In this document: positions 8,562-19,700 of the stretch, piece by piece
How positions within the stretch are numbered: the stretch's first letter is position 1
Layout: each line of letters opens with the position of its first letter
Origin: Nitrospirota bacterium
GTDB lineage: Bacteria > Nitrospirota > Nitrospiria > Nitrospirales > Nitrospiraceae
Assembly: GCA_026387665.1 (NCBI GenBank)
Contig: JAPLLG010000011.1
Location: 7,501-43,395 of the forward strand
Direction: 5' to 3'
Length of the DNA stretch: 35,895 nucleotides
The notes under the pieces: generated by a model
The model's input: the letters and a program-made list of their open reading frames with translations, nothing else
Database searches by the model: none
What the model was told of the DNA's origin: nothing
Position numbers and translations under genes: made by a program

Positions 8562-10325
8562 CTACTCGACGAGATCGAGCTTGATGCGTAACTCCTTCAA
8601 CTGATCAGCACTGACGGAAGAGGGCGCATCGGTCAGCGGACATTGAGCCCGTTGCGTCTTGGGGAACGCGATCACGTCGCGGATCGAGTCCACCGCTCCC
8701 AACAGCATAATAAGCCGATCGAGCCCGAAGGCAATCCCGCCGTGCGGAGGGGCGCCATATTCAAGCGCATCGAGCAAGAAGCCGAACTTCGCCTGCGCCT
8801 GCGCCTTATTGATGCCGAGCAAGTCGAGAATGCGCAGCTGGATATCGCTCCGATGGTTCCGGATGCTTCCGCCGCCGATTTCGCTGCCGTTGAGCACCAT
8901 GTCATAGGCCTTCGCCCGCACTTTGAGCGGCTCAGAATCCAGGAACGGCAGATCCTCGTCCATCGGCGCGGCAAACGGATTATGCATGAAGATATACCGT
9001 TTCTCTTCCGGCGAATAATCCAGCAACGGGAACTCCGTGACCCACAGAGGCTTCCAGGCCTTGGCATCGATCAGTTTCAACTCTTCGCCCAGCGAGAGTC
9101 TGATACGGCCCAACACATCGTGAACAATGGCTGCTTTGTCGGCGCCGAAGAGGACTAAGTCGCCAGGCTTGGCGTCAGGTAGAGCCGCTGCGAATGCCTT
9201 GGCCTCCAGAAACTTAGCGATCACGGACTCCAGCTGCCCCTCGGGGGTAATCTTCAGCCAGGCCAGCCCCTTCGCGCCAAAGCTCTTGGCCATCTCACCG
9301 AGCGCATCGATCCTGCTGCGCGGCGTGGCTGCTCCGCCCTTGACGATCAGCGCCTTCACGATCCCGCCCTTAGTCGCCGCCTCCTTGAAGACCTTGAACT
9401 CGCTGGCTGCCGCAAAGGCCGTGACATCATGCAACGGCATATCGAAACGCAGATCCGGCTTATCCGATCCGTAGCGGCCCACCGCCTCGGCATAGGTCAT
9501 GCGCGGAAAGGGAGTCGGCAATTGGACGCCGCCTGCCTCACGGAACACCTTCACAATCATCTGCTCCATCAAGCCCATGACGTCCAGCCGATCGACAAAG
9601 GACATCTCGAGATCGATCTGGGTAAACTCCGGCTGCCGGTCGTTGCGCAGATCCTCGTCACGGAAACAACGGGCAATCTGGTAGTAGCGATCGACGCCGC
9701 TCACCATGAGCACCTGCTTGAAGAGCTGCGGCGACTGCGGCAATGCGTAGAATTGACCGGGGTTCACCCGGCTCGGCACCAAATAGTCCCGCGCGCCTTC
9801 CGGCGTGCTTTTGGTCAAAATCGGCGTTTCCACTTCAAGGAAACGTTCGTCGTTCAGGAAGCTCCGGACCGCCTGCATGATGTTATGCCGGAGGGTCAAG
9901 ATCCGCTGCATCTTCGGACGACGAAGGTCCAGATAGCGGTACTTCAGCCGGATTGACTCCGTGATTTCAGCATCGTCTTCAATGACAAACGGCGGCGTCT
10001 TCGACTCGTTCAAGATCTCGACGGCATCCACGAAGATTTCAATCTCACCGGTCGGCAGATTCGGATTCTTGGACTCATCAGGCCGGGCCATCACTTGCCC
10101 GGTCACCGCCACGACACATTCGCTGCGCAAGGCATGGGACGCTTGATGTACCGCGGCATTACGCTCGGCATTGAACACCACTTGTGTCAGCCCGGTTCGG
10201 TCACGCAAGTCGATGAACATGACCATGCCATGGTCGCGCCGCCGCTGGACCCAGCCGTTCAAGACGACGGTCTGCCCGACCGCAGCCTTCGTCAGCTCTC
10301 CGCACCGATGAGTTCGGACCTTCAT
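8562..10325 (-). CDS. aspS: Aspartyl-tRNA synthetase
   Basis: 587-residue bacterial-type aspartyl-tRNA synthetase (class II). The N-terminal OB-fold anticodon-binding domain includes [20 protein letters not shown]. Motif 2 is [20 protein letters not shown], a GAD insertion domain occupies roughly residues 290-400, and motif 3 is [14 protein letters not shown] near the C-terminus. Length fits the bacterial family. The start is ATG 10325, which overlaps the stop of rluB in an ATGA arrangement, so translation is probably coupled. From sequence alone I cannot tell whether the enzyme discriminates tRNA-Asp from tRNA-Asn. Confidence 0.97.
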   Translation of the reverse strand: MKVRTHRCGELTKAAVGQTVVLNGWVQRRRDHGMVMFIDLRDRTGLTQVVFNAERNAAVHQASHALRSECVVAVTGQVMARPDESKNPNLPTGEIEIFVDAVEILNESKTPPFVIEDDAEITESIRLKYRYLDLRRPKMQRILTLRHNIMQAVRSFLNDERFLEVETPILTKSTPEGARDYLVPSRVNPGQFYALPQSPQLFKQVLMVSGVDRYYQIARCFRDEDLRNDRQPEFTQIDLEMSFVDRLDVMGLMEQMIVKVFREAGGVQLPTPFPRMTYAEAVGRYGSDKPDLRFDMPLHDVTAFAAASEFKVFKEAATKGGIVKALIVKGGAATPRSRIDALGEMAKSFGAKGLAWLKITPEGQLESVIAKFLEAKAFAAALPDAKPGDLVLFGADKAAIVHDVLGRIRLSLGEELKLIDAKAWKPLWVTEFPLLDYSPEEKRYIFMHNPFAAPMDEDLPFLDSEPLKVRAKAYDMVLNGSEIGGGSIRNHRSDIQLRILDLLGINKAQAQAKFGFLLDALEYGAPPHGGIAFGLDRLIMLLGAVDSIRDVIAFPKTQRAQCPLTDAPSSVSADQLKELRIKLDLVE

Positions 10326-11143
10326 ACGACCTTCGCTTTCTTGGAACGGGCCCATCCAGCCCGGCTGATCTTCTTCTTCGGCCGTGCGACTTTCTTTTCT
10401 GGCCCCTCTTCCGCCGCCAGTTTGTGCTCGGCCAACTCGCGCAGCGCATTCGCTTCACGGTCGGTCAAGTACCGAAAATCGCCCGGCGCCAAATCGCCTA
10501 ACGACAGAGGACCCATCTTAATTCTCGTCAGTTTCAGCACCGGATGACCGACCGCCTCCATCATCCGCTTCACTTGATGCTGGCGCCCTTCACGGATCGT
10601 AATCTCCAGCCAGGAATTCAGTTTGGCCTTTTTGACCTTCTTCACGACCGCCGGACTGGTCATGCCGTCTTCCAGCTGCACACCCTGCTCTAACTGGCGG
10701 ATATGATCGTCCGTCACCACCTGCTTCACCTTGATGAGATAGGTCTTCGGCACATGGTAGCGGGGATGCAGCAGGGTCTGGGCCAAGTCTCCGTGATTGG
10801 TCAGGAGCATCAGTCCTTCGCTGTCGAAGTCCAAGCGGCCGACAGGAAATACCCTGACCGATATGCCGCGGAGGTAGTCCTTCACCGTCGGCCTGCCTCC
10901 CGGATCGTTCAACGTCGACATCACGTTCTTCGGCTTGTTCAACAGCAGATAGACGTAGGGCTGGGCGGAGCTCAGGTGCTTGCCGTCCACCTTGACGTGG
11001 TCGCGAGCAGGATCGACCTTGGTGCCGAGCTCCGTCACGACTTTGCCGTTGACGGTCACGCGCCCTGAAGCAATCAACTCCTCGGCCTTCCGCCGCGAAG
11101 CCAATCCCGCTCCAGCAATAACTTTCTGTAATCTAACTTCCAT
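10322..11143 (-). CDS. rluB: 23S rRNA pseudouridine synthase, RluB family
   Basis: 273-residue pseudouridine synthase with an N-terminal S4 RNA-binding domain (residues 1-50, [20 protein letters not shown]). The catalytic domain carries Asp105 in [13 protein letters not shown], with KTYLIKVKQ and [21 protein letters not shown] basic C-terminal tail ([16 protein letters not shown]) may help RNA contact. The closest known type is RluB, which modifies U2605 of 23S rRNA in E. coli. A second, S4-less member of the same superfamily is encoded at 4852-5442. No clear ribosome binding site precedes ATG 11143; F2 repeat copy a lies directly upstream. The stop overlaps the aspS start (ATGA). Confidence 0.93.
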   Translation of the reverse strand: MEVRLQKVIAGAGLASRRKAEELIASGRVTVNGKVVTELGTKVDPARDHVKVDGKHLSSAQPYVYLLLNKPKNVMSTLNDPGGRPTVKDYLRGISVRVFPVGRLDFDSEGLMLLTNHGDLAQTLLHPRYHVPKTYLIKVKQVVTDDHIRQLEQGVQLEDGMTSPAVVKKVKKAKLNSWLEITIREGRQHQVKRMMEAVGHPVLKLTRIKMGPLSLGDLAPGDFRYLTDREANALRELAEHKLAAEEGPEKKVARPKKKISRAGWARSKKAKVV

Positions 11144-11157
11144 ATTATTGAGCCGTA

Positions 11158-11220
11158 AAACGTGAAAGGTGAAAGGTGAAACGATTATCGCGTCTCACCT
11201 TTTACGTTTCACGTCTCACG
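11158..11220. repeat. F2 inverted repeat, copy a
   Basis: Inverted repeat built from CGTGAAAGGTGAAA-type units on the left and TTTTACGTTTCACGTCTCAC on the right, between rluB and the guaA stop codon. Related sequences occur at 20856-20948 and 23877-23970. Confidence 0.75.
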
Positions 11221-11222
11221 CC

Positions 11223-12782
11223 TTACTCCCATTCAATTGTGGCCGGAGGCTTCGAGCTGATGTCGTAGACCACCCGATTCACGCCTTTGACTTCGTTGAT
11301 GATGCGGTTCGAGATCTTGCCCAGCACGTCATTCGGAATCTTGGCCCAGTCAGCCGTCATCCCGTCCAGGCTCGTCACGGCACGAAGCGCAATGACATGC
11401 TCATAGGTCCGTTGATCGCCCATGACGCCCACGGTCCTGATCGGCAAGAGCACGGCGAGCGACTGCCAAATTTCGCGATACAGACCAGCGGCGCGAATCT
11501 CCTGATCGAGAATGGACTCAGCCGCGCGCAAGATGGCCAGCCGCTCCTTGGTGATCGCGCCCAGCACCCGGATCGCCAGGCCAGGTCCCGGGAAGGGCTG
11601 CCGCCAGACGATCTCATCCGGCAACCCCAGTTCCTTCCCGAGCACCCGCACTTCATCCTTGAAGAGTTCGCGCAACGGCTCGATCAGCTTCAACTTCATC
11701 CGCGCCGGCAACCCGCCGACATTATGGTGTGTCTTGATCGTGGCCGACGGCCCCTTGAAACTCACGCTTTCGATGACGTCAGGGTAAAGCGTGCCTTGGA
11801 CCAGAAACTTCACGCCACCGGACTTCTTTTTGGCTTCCGCCTCGAATTGCTCGATGAACTGCTTCCCGATGATTTTCCGCTTCCGCTCCGGGTCGATCAC
11901 CCCTTTAAGCTTGGCCAGAAACAAATCGGACGCATCAATGATTCGCAAGTTCAGATGGAGCTGCTTGGCGAAGGTCTGTTTGACCTGTTCCTTCTCTCCA
12001 CTGCGAAGCAATCCGTTGTCCACGAAGATACAGGTCAGCTGATCGCCGATCGCCCGATGCGTCAACGCGGCAGCCACGGAGGAATCGACCCCCCCGCTCA
12101 AGGCGCAGATCACACGCTCCTTGCCCACCTGCTCGCGAATCTGCTGCACCGCCGTCTCCACATAGGACTGCATGGTCCAGGTCGGCTTGCAGCCACAGAT
12201 GTCATAGACGAAGTTCCGAAGGATCTGAGTCCCTTCCGGCGTATGCACCACTTCCGGATGAAACTGGAGGCAATAGATCCGCCGCTTATGGTCGTCCCGC
12301 TTCATGGCCGCAACCGGAGAGTTGGCCGTATGTGCGATGGATCGGAAGCCAGGTGGCATCCGTTCGATACGGTCTCCGTGCGACATCCAGACAACCGTCG
12401 ATCCGCCTTTGCCGATGCCCTTGAAGAGGTTGCTGTCGTCGTCGATGGTCAGCTCGGCCCGGCCATACTCCCGATGTTTGGATTTGGCGACCTCGCCGCC
12501 GGACAAATGCGTCACGAGCTGCATCCCATAACAAATGCCGAGAATGGGAATCCCCAGATCGAAAATTTCCTTGGGAACCGTGGGCGCCTTCTTTTCGTAG
12601 ACGCTGGAGGGGCCGCCGGACAACACGATCCCTTGCGGCCGATAGGCCAGAATCGTCGCCAGCGAGACCGTGCAGGGCAGAATCTGCGAATAGACCTGCG
12701 CCTCGCGAATGCGGCGCGCGATCAGTTGGGTATATTGCGACCCGAAGTCGAGGACCAGGATTCTATTGTGCCAGAGTTCCAT
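11223..12782 (-). CDS. guaA: GMP synthase (glutamine-hydrolysing)
   Basis: 519-residue GMP synthase, which aminates XMP to GMP using glutamine and ATP. The class I glutamine amidotransferase domain holds Cys84 in [10 protein letters not shown] and the His-Glu pair in [10 protein letters not shown] (about residue 178). The ATP pyrophosphatase domain has the P-loop [13 protein letters not shown], and the C-terminal dimerisation domain ends in [17 protein letters not shown], a typical terminus. Length is normal. No Shine-Dalgarno motif is evident before ATG 12782. It is separated from guaB by about 125 bp that consist largely of repeat F3a, so the two purine genes could be co-transcribed. Confidence 0.98.
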   Translation of the reverse strand: MELWHNRILVLDFGSQYTQLIARRIREAQVYSQILPCTVSLATILAYRPQGIVLSGGPSSVYEKKAPTVPKEIFDLGIPILGICYGMQLVTHLSGGEVAKSKHREYGRAELTIDDDSNLFKGIGKGGSTVVWMSHGDRIERMPPGFRSIAHTANSPVAAMKRDDHKRRIYCLQFHPEVVHTPEGTQILRNFVYDICGCKPTWTMQSYVETAVQQIREQVGKERVICALSGGVDSSVAAALTHRAIGDQLTCIFVDNGLLRSGEKEQVKQTFAKQLHLNLRIIDASDLFLAKLKGVIDPERKRKIIGKQFIEQFEAEAKKKSGGVKFLVQGTLYPDVIESVSFKGPSATIKTHHNVGGLPARMKLKLIEPLRELFKDEVRVLGKELGLPDEIVWRQPFPGPGLAIRVLGAITKERLAILRAAESILDQEIRAAGLYREIWQSLAVLLPIRTVGVMGDQRTYEHVIALRAVTSLDGMTADWAKIPNDVLGKISNRIINEVKGVNRVVYDISSKPPATIEWE

Positions 12783-12792
12783 GCTTTGAAAA

Positions 12793-12900
12793 GAGCTTAT
12801 AGCTGATGGCTGATAGCAGTAGAAAGAAAATAGGTAAGCAATGGAGGAGATACGCGACCGGCATTCTGACTATCGGCCATAAGCCATACGCCATTCGCTC
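12793..12900. repeat. F3 inverted repeat, copy a
   Basis: Left arm with GCTTATAGCTGATGGCTGAT and right arm with GCCATAAGCCATACGCCATT, between guaB and guaA. The same arm vocabulary occurs at 23556-23680, where the interior differs. It fills most of the intergenic space. Confidence 0.7.
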
Positions 12901-12906
12901 TTGGCT

Positions 12907-14382
<1,476 letters not shown>

Positions 14383-14413
14383 TCACCAGCTCCTCAAACC
14401 CTCGTGACCGCTC

Positions 14414-17401
14414 TTACGATTTTCTTGATGTGCCCGTAACCTGCGCGTTCTCGATTTCAGCGGCGCTCTCGGCGTTTTCCTGGAGCCGCTCACTGCCCTC
14501 GTCGGCCGGCATGAACTGTTCGACCCGGGTGTTTCCGCTGTCGACGACAAACACGCTGCCCCTGACATCGACCGCAATGCCGTAGGGGAAGTTAAATTGG
14601 CCCTTGCCGTTCCCGAACCCGCCCCATTGGGTGATGAAGTTGCCTTCTTTATCAAACTTTTCGATGCGATGGTTGCCGGTATCCGACACGTATACATCGC
14701 CGGCTCCATCGACCGTAATGCCCCAGGGTGATCGCAACTGGCCGGCTTCCTGCGCAAGCGGGCTGCTGGCGTGGCCTGGCTCGGAACTGCCGCCCCACTT
14801 GGTCAACAACTGCGGCAGCACGTTGGTGCTGGTATCAAATTTCTGAATCCGGTGATTACCCATGTCGACGACATACACGAACCCATCCGTCTGGTCGACG
14901 GCGATGCCGCGCGGGAAGTAGAACTGGCCGTCTCCGTTTCCGAAGCTGCCCCAGGACATGATGAACTCCCCGTTCATGTCGAACTTCTGCACGCGGAAGT
15001 TGGCGCTATCGACCACGTAGACATACCCGCGCACCCGATCAACCGCAATGCCCCAGGGTGAATTGAACTGCCCTTCGCCGTTGCCGCGCGACCCGAACTT
15101 CATCAAATAGCCGCCGAGCTTCCCGTCGAATTTCTGAACCCGGTGGTTGTTCGTATCGACCACCCACACGTCGCCCTTGCCATCGCAGGCAATGCCCGTG
15201 GGGTTATGGAAGTTCGAATTGGCCGAACCGAAGTTCCCCCAAAGGATAATGAAATTGCCGGCATTGTCGAACTTCTGAATCCGGTTGTTCCCGTTATCGA
15301 CGACGAATAGCGATCCCTGCTGATCGACCGTCAGCCCGTACACCGGGGCCATGAACTCGCCGCCATGCAGCAAGGATGCGCCGCGGCCCGTACGGCCCCA
15401 TTCGGCCACGCAGAGATAGCCCGACGTATTGACCAGAATTGTGGTCGTGGCGGGAGTGGACACGTTTCCACCCACATCCTTGAACCACACATAGATCGCC
15501 TTCTGCCCGTCTCCCGGCGACAGAATAAACGGAATCGTCGCGCCGAACTTGGTGGCCGGCGTGACCTCGACCCAGCCCGGCGTCCCCGCCATAGGCGTCA
15601 TCGGCGCTTCCGAGGTGAAATAGGCCGCCACGCCGGTATCGACGTCGTTCGCCGAAATCGTGACGATCACTTCCGGCGTATTCGTCATGAACGCGCCATG
15701 GTTGATCACGGCATAGGGGTTCTGTGGCGCCGTAATATCGATGAGGACCGGCGTAGCCGTCACTTCACTCGACAACTCGCTTTCCACACCGTTCTCGAAC
15801 ACCGCGGAGACGGCGTAGTGATACGGAGTATCGTTTGAAAGACCGCTATGGGTATAGGGGTTCGTCACACCCTCGACCTTCGTCGCCGACTGGGTCGTGA
15901 GTTTCGGGAGCGTATTGAAATACAAATTATAGGATTGGGCGCCAGACACCTCCATCCAGCTAAGGAAAGTTTCCGTATCGCCGGCCTTAACCGCCACGCT
16001 GCGTGGTGCAGGGGTCTCGCTGGGCGCCAGACTGGAAGCCGCAGCCGTAGCTGCATCCTTCCCGCGATCGAGCTCTTCCTCCGTCGGCACATACTTGAGC
16101 ACGCGGCCGTTGCCGCTATCGACCACATAGACCGCGCCTTCTTTGTCGACGGCGATCCCGTACGGATAGTTCAACTGCCCTTCGGCCCGTCCGCGGTTTC
16201 CCCAAGCGCAGAGGAACGTCCCGTTGCCGTCGAACTTTTGAATACGATGGTTGCCGGTATCGACGACATAGACGTTGCCGAGCGCGTCGCAGGCAATGCC
16301 CCAAGGAGACTTGAATTGACCTGGGCCCGCGCCCTCGCGCCCCCACTTGGCCAGGAAGCTCCCTCGAGCATCGAACTTCTGAATGCGATTGTTGCTTTCA
16401 TCCGCCACAAAGATGTTGCCGACAAAGTCGACCGCCACGCCGCGGGGGAAGAAGAAGGCTCCGTCGAAGCTGCCATCGCGGCCCCACTTGAGCAGCGCCT
16501 GCCCGTCCGAGGTGAATTTCTGAATGCGGGAGTTGCTCGTGTCGGACACGTAGAGATTGCCCTCAGCATCCGTCGCAAGTCCCCAGGGCACATCGAATCG
16601 GCCCAGATCGGCGCCGCGCCAGGCGAAGCCGAACTTGCCCCAGGCCTGCATCACATTGCCGTCGAGATCGAATTTCTGAATGCGGTTGTTGCCGCTGTCC
16701 GCGATGTACAGCACGTTGTTCGGCCCGATGGCCAACCCACGAGGATAGTAAAAGCTGCCTTCCTGAGAGGAAGGATCACCGCCCCAACGAGCGACAAACT
16801 TCCCGGCCTTGTCGAGTTTTTGAATCGAATGGTTATCGGTATCGGCCACGTAGATGTTGCCGTCTTTGTCGAGCGTGATACCGGTGGGCGAGCTGAACTC
16901 ACCATCGTCGACGCCTTCGCACCCGATGCTCATGGCCAGCAGATAGGGCGAGGGAACCGCCATGACTTCCTTGGACTCGAGACTCTCCCCCTTCTGCGTC
17001 ACCACAGTCACCACGTAGTAGTAGCAGGTCCCGTTGGCCAGATCGTCGTGCACGAAGGGGCTCTGGACGCCTTCGACGCAGGTGCCGTTCTCTTTCGTCA
17101 CCCCGATGACGGCTTTGAAGTCATCGTCGCCGGCAATCGGGCGCGTGAGATCCGAAAACTTGATCATCACGCCCTTGGTCGTTTTGAAATAGAGATTGTA
17201 GTACATGGCCTCGGGAACGGGATCCCATGTAATGGTGACCCGGCCATTCCCAGACTTGACGGCCACGTTCGCCGGAGGCGGCGGAAGTTCTTCTTCCTGC
17301 GCAATCGAGTCGCCGGCACCCCATTCGCCCTGAATTTCTTCGATGCTCAGATGCGTTCGATCGAACCGAAACATCTCGTCGAGTAGCCATGCTTTGATCA
17401 T
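14414..17401 (-). CDS. Twin NHL-propeller protein with fibronectin-like domains
   Basis: 995-residue protein of repeats. After a short N-terminus comes a fibronectin-III-like domain (about 40-155, TITWDPVPEAMYYNLYFKTT). Six NHL repeats follow (about 155-450; unit like SPWGIACDALGNVYVVDTGN, HRIQKF), then a second Fn3-like domain (about 470-555) and an Ig/OmpL47-like segment (about 560-660). A second set of six NHL repeats runs to about 965. Each set fits one six-bladed propeller, a fold used for binding proteins or ligands. I see no signal peptide: the N-terminus MIKAWLLDEMFRFDRTH is not hydrophobic enough. GAGG lies 8 nt before ATG 17401. It follows scpB on the same strand but about 570 bp of repeats lie between. 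Partner unknown. Confidence 0.85.
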   Translation of the reverse strand: MIKAWLLDEMFRFDRTHLSIEEIQGEWGAGDSIAQEEELPPPPANVAVKSGNGRVTITWDPVPEAMYYNLYFKTTKGVMIKFSDLTRPIAGDDDFKAVIGVTKENGTCVEGVQSPFVHDDLANGTCYYYVVTVVTQKGESLESKEVMAVPSPYLLAMSIGCEGVDDGEFSSPTGITLDKDGNIYVADTDNHSIQKLDKAGKFVARWGGDPSSQEGSFYYPRGLAIGPNNVLYIADSGNNRIQKFDLDGNVMQAWGKFGFAWRGADLGRFDVPWGLATDAEGNLYVSDTSNSRIQKFTSDGQALLKWGRDGSFDGAFFFPRGVAVDFVGNIFVADESNNRIQKFDARGSFLAKWGREGAGPGQFKSPWGIACDALGNVYVVDTGNHRIQKFDGNGTFLCAWGNRGRAEGQLNYPYGIAVDKEGAVYVVDSGNGRVLKYVPTEEELDRGKDAATAAASSLAPSETPAPRSVAVKAGDTETFLSWMEVSGAQSYNLYFNTLPKLTTQSATKVEGVTNPYTHSGLSNDTPYHYAVSAVFENGVESELSSEVTATPVLIDITAPQNPYAVINHGAFMTNTPEVIVTISANDVDTGVAAYFTSEAPMTPMAGTPGWVEVTPATKFGATIPFILSPGDGQKAIYVWFKDVGGNVSTPATTTILVNTSGYLCVAEWGRTGRGASLLHGGEFMAPVYGLTVDQQGSLFVVDNGNNRIQKFDNAGNFIILWGNFGSANSNFHNPTGIACDGKGDVWVVDTNNHRVQKFDGKLGGYLMKFGSRGNGEGQFNSPWGIAVDRVRGYVYVVDSANFRVQKFDMNGEFIMSWGSFGNGDGQFYFPRGIAVDQTDGFVYVVDMGNHRIQKFDTSTNVLPQLLTKWGGSSEPGHASSPLAQEAGQLRSPWGITVDGAGDVYVSDTGNHRIEKFDKEGNFITQWGGFGNGKGQFNFPYGIAVDVRGSVFVVDSGNTRVEQFMPADEGSERLQENAESAAEIENAQVTGTSRKS

Positions 17402-17509
17402 TGGTGGTGCCTCGTGTGACAGGACCGGGTGATACCGAAGAACTTCGCCTCTTTCAACAACTTAGATTGAGAACGGGAAGTCTAACAAAGCGGCTTGAGG
17501 GGAGTCAAC

Positions 17510-17709
17510 GGGGCTCTGAGCGCCTTTTGCTGCTCGCGCAACGCGCGGCCTCAAGGGAAAGGCAGGGACAGTTTGGAAGTTCCCTTGCTCCCGGAGCGCG
17601 CACAATCGGAATGTGCTCGCTCGACGGGCGCAGTGGGAATCCCCAAACCGCCCCTGCCAAAAAGAGAGGCCCTCGTTGGACGCGCGCAATTTAAAGGGCG
17701 CTCAGGCCC
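17510..17709. repeat. Nested hairpin-core element H-B
   Basis: Two H elements, one inside the other. Outer arms are GGGCTCTGAGCGCC (from 17511) and AAAGGGCGCTCAGGCCC (17693-17709). The outer core is split at its loop: the left part is 17531-17557 and the right part about 17664-17688, with stem CAACG/CGTTG. Inside sits a complete second element with 24-nt arms (17561-17584 and 17635-17658, 19 of 24 paired) and core 17586-17632. Its stem is GAGCG/CGCTC plus CCCG/CGGG. It lies in the 570-bp gap between scpB and the NHL gene. Confidence 0.75.
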
Positions 17710-17847
17710 GGTTTCTGAAGGCTATAAGAAGATAGCAAAATGGGAGGACGGAAAAATTGCCCCTAGGCCACAGGGTACGCACAGATGCCCTGAGAACCCA
17801 GCGACTTCGAGGTCTACATATCCGGGCTAAGAGCCTGGCTTCCCTAC

Positions 17848-17972
17848 CAGGATGCTCAAACAGGCCGTCCGGCAAGGCCGCAGGCGAGTCGAAGCCGGAG
17901 GCGTACCCTCAAGGGTACGTTGAGGATTTCGATGAGCCGAGAACGAAGCTGGCGGTTTTTTTCAGCATCCTG
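17848..17972 (+). repeat. P1 palindromic element, copy b
   Basis: Terminal sequences CAGGATGCTCAAACAGGCCG and TTTTTTTCAGCATCCTG. The internal perfect hairpin is CGTACCCT-CA-AGGGTACG. It ends on the base before the TAG stop of the minus-strand scpB, so it directly follows that gene in transcription and is placed to act as its terminator. Confidence 0.85.
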
Positions 17973-18824
17973 CTAGGCCTGCTCGACCGGTTCTTGAAGC
18001 AACGTTTCGTTGGTCTCTACATCGAAGCTCAACACAGACTCGCCTTCCGCCAGGTCGCTCGTGACAGGGAGGGTCTCGGAGTCGGACGATTCAGAGGTCT
18101 GGACCGCCACCAGAGACTCCTGTTCGATCGGCAGCAGCGCCTGCTCGGACTCGCCGAGCTCTTTGAACTCGCGCAACGGCGGAAGCTGGGTCAGGTCTTG
18201 GAGCCCGAAATGTTCGAGGAAGAACTTGGTCGTTCCATACATGATCGGCCGGCCCGGCACGTCTTTCCGCCCGACGATCCGCACCAACTTGCGTTCACAT
18301 AACGTGCGGAGGACACCGGACGTTTCCACGCCACGGATCTCTTCGATCTCGGATCGCACCAGCGGTTGCTTGTAGGCAATAATGGCAAGGGATTCGAGCG
18401 CGGAACGAGACAGCTTTTGCGCTGCCTTGGCTTTATCCATCCGTTTCAGCCAGGGGCCATATTCCTGCTTCGTCACCAGCCGATACCCGCCTGCCACCTG
18501 CACGAGCTGAATGCCGCGCCCTTCCTGATCCAAGTCGTGCGCGAGAATATCCAGCGCCTGCACCACTTCGGCCCGTGAGACCGTTCCCAAGATCGACATG
18601 AGCCGCGCGACCGGCACAGGCTCTGGCGACACGAACAAGATGGCTTCAAGAATCGCTTTCAGTTCCCGCACGTCGATCGCGACAGACTGGCTGCTCATCA
18701 CCTCAGCGATAACGTCCTTCGCCGCTGCGTCTGGCTCCTGCGTCTCGCTGGCCTCGATAGTCGGCGCAGTATCGACCAACGTCATGTCGTCTACTTCCTG
18801 TTCAACGGTTGAGCTCATGCTCAT
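17973..18824 (-). CDS. scpB: Segregation and condensation protein B
   Basis: 283-residue ScpB, the winged-helix kleisin-associated subunit of the Smc-ScpAB condensin complex in chromosome segregation. Core motifs are LKAILEAILFVSPEPVPV, LSRSALESLAIIAYKQPLVR followed by SEIEEIRGV, and GRKDVPGRPIMYGTTKFFLE. Long low-complexity tails at both ends (N-terminal ASETQEPDAAAKD; C-terminal Glu/Ser-rich) exceed the core. I choose ATG 18824 because GGAGG sits 5 nt upstream; an in-frame ATG at 18836 would overlap the end of scpA. It follows scpA with a 2-nt gap, so the pair is one operon. Confidence 0.93.
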   Translation of the reverse strand: MSMSSTVEQEVDDMTLVDTAPTIEASETQEPDAAAKDVIAEVMSSQSVAIDVRELKAILEAILFVSPEPVPVARLMSILGTVSRAEVVQALDILAHDLDQEGRGIQLVQVAGGYRLVTKQEYGPWLKRMDKAKAAQKLSRSALESLAIIAYKQPLVRSEIEEIRGVETSGVLRTLCERKLVRIVGRKDVPGRPIMYGTTKFFLEHFGLQDLTQLPPLREFKELGESEQALLPIEQESLVAVQTSESSDSETLPVTSDLAEGESVLSFDVETNETLLQEPVEQA

Positions 18825-18826
18825 AC

Positions 18827-19657
18827 TTACCTCCATTCAGAATCATCCAATTCCGCCGGGTCCGGTACCAGGGAAAAGGCGCGCGAAACAAGGATCGGCC
18901 CGAAGTTTTCCGCTTGATAGATCCGGGCTGTGCGAAGCCGCATGAGTTCCAGCAACGCCAGAAACGTGACGATGATAACCAGGCGATGGCAGGACGGCTC
19001 GAACAGTTCGACGAAATTCACCGACTCCTGCCCTTCCAACATTTCCAAAATCGCGCTCATCCGCTCCCGAACCGTCAAGTTGTCCGGCAGAATATCCATG
19101 AACTTCTTGCCGGGGGTGCGATCGAGAATTCCCTGCAAGGCATCCACGAGGTCGAACAAGCTGACATTCTCCATCAACGTCTCATCCGGCTTCAGATCAA
19201 CCGGCTGGCTCTGCTCACGGCTATAGATCTCCCGCCACAAACGCTCATGCTCGTCCAGTTGATTGGCGGCCTCCTTGAACTGCTTGTACTCGAGCAAACG
19301 CCGCACTAATTCTTCGCGCGGGTCCGGCCCGTCTTCTTCATCGACTGCGGTCTCATCGACTGGAAGCAACATCTTGGATTTAATCTGAATCAGCGTCGCG
19401 GCCATGACCAGAAACTCCCCTGCGACGGCCAGGTTGAGATCTTCCATCGCTTCGATATAAGCCAGATATTGCTGAGCGATCAGATGGATGGGAATGTCGT
19501 AGATATTGATCTCGCTCTTCTTAATAAGATGGAGCAAGAGATCAAGCGGCCCTTCAAAGTTCTCGATGCGAACTTGATAGGGCAGTTCAGTTTGTTCTGT
19601 GTCGTCTGAGTGGTTATCCACAAGCGGTTTTATACCAGCTTTGGGGGAGCGGAGCAA
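18827..19657 (-). CDS. scpA: Segregation and condensation protein A
   Basis: ScpA kleisin of the Smc-ScpAB complex. Typical segments are YQVRIENFEGPLDLLLHLIK, NIYDIPIHLIAQQYLAYIE, and GEFLVMAATLIQIKSKMLLP. A conserved C-terminal winged helix (VIIVTFLALLELMRLRTARI) follows. The start is uncertain: TTG 19657 has GGAG only 2 nt upstream, while GTG 19621 (giving VDNHSDDTEQ) lacks a clear ribosome binding site. The homologous region starts only at about residue 27 of the longer form, so either is possible. It is the first gene of the scpA-scpB operon. Confidence 0.94.
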   Translation of the reverse strand: MLRSPKAGIKPLVDNHSDDTEQTELPYQVRIENFEGPLDLLLHLIKKSEINIYDIPIHLIAQQYLAYIEAMEDLNLAVAGEFLVMAATLIQIKSKMLLPVDETAVDEEDGPDPREELVRRLLEYKQFKEAANQLDEHERLWREIYSREQSQPVDLKPDETLMENVSLFDLVDALQGILDRTPGKKFMDILPDNLTVRERMSAILEMLEGQESVNFVELFEPSCHRLVIIVTFLALLELMRLRTARIYQAENFGPILVSRAFSLVPDPAELDDSEWR

Positions 19658-19700
19658 GTCTCCATCTATTAGTGGGGGGTAGGGGAAATGGCCCTACCCT

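Noticed and set aside
11169-12806. 545-codon plus-strand open frame opposite guaA
   Set aside because: It is the antisense of guaA, which is certain from its motifs; length is due to codon bias only.
15848-17386. 512-codon plus-strand open frame opposite the NHL gene
   Set aside because: Antisense of regular NHL repeats, which produce a regular shadow protein.
17464-17972. CRISPR-like array in the repeat-rich gap
   Set aside because: The repeats are inverted and nested, not direct and regularly spaced, and no cas genes are present.
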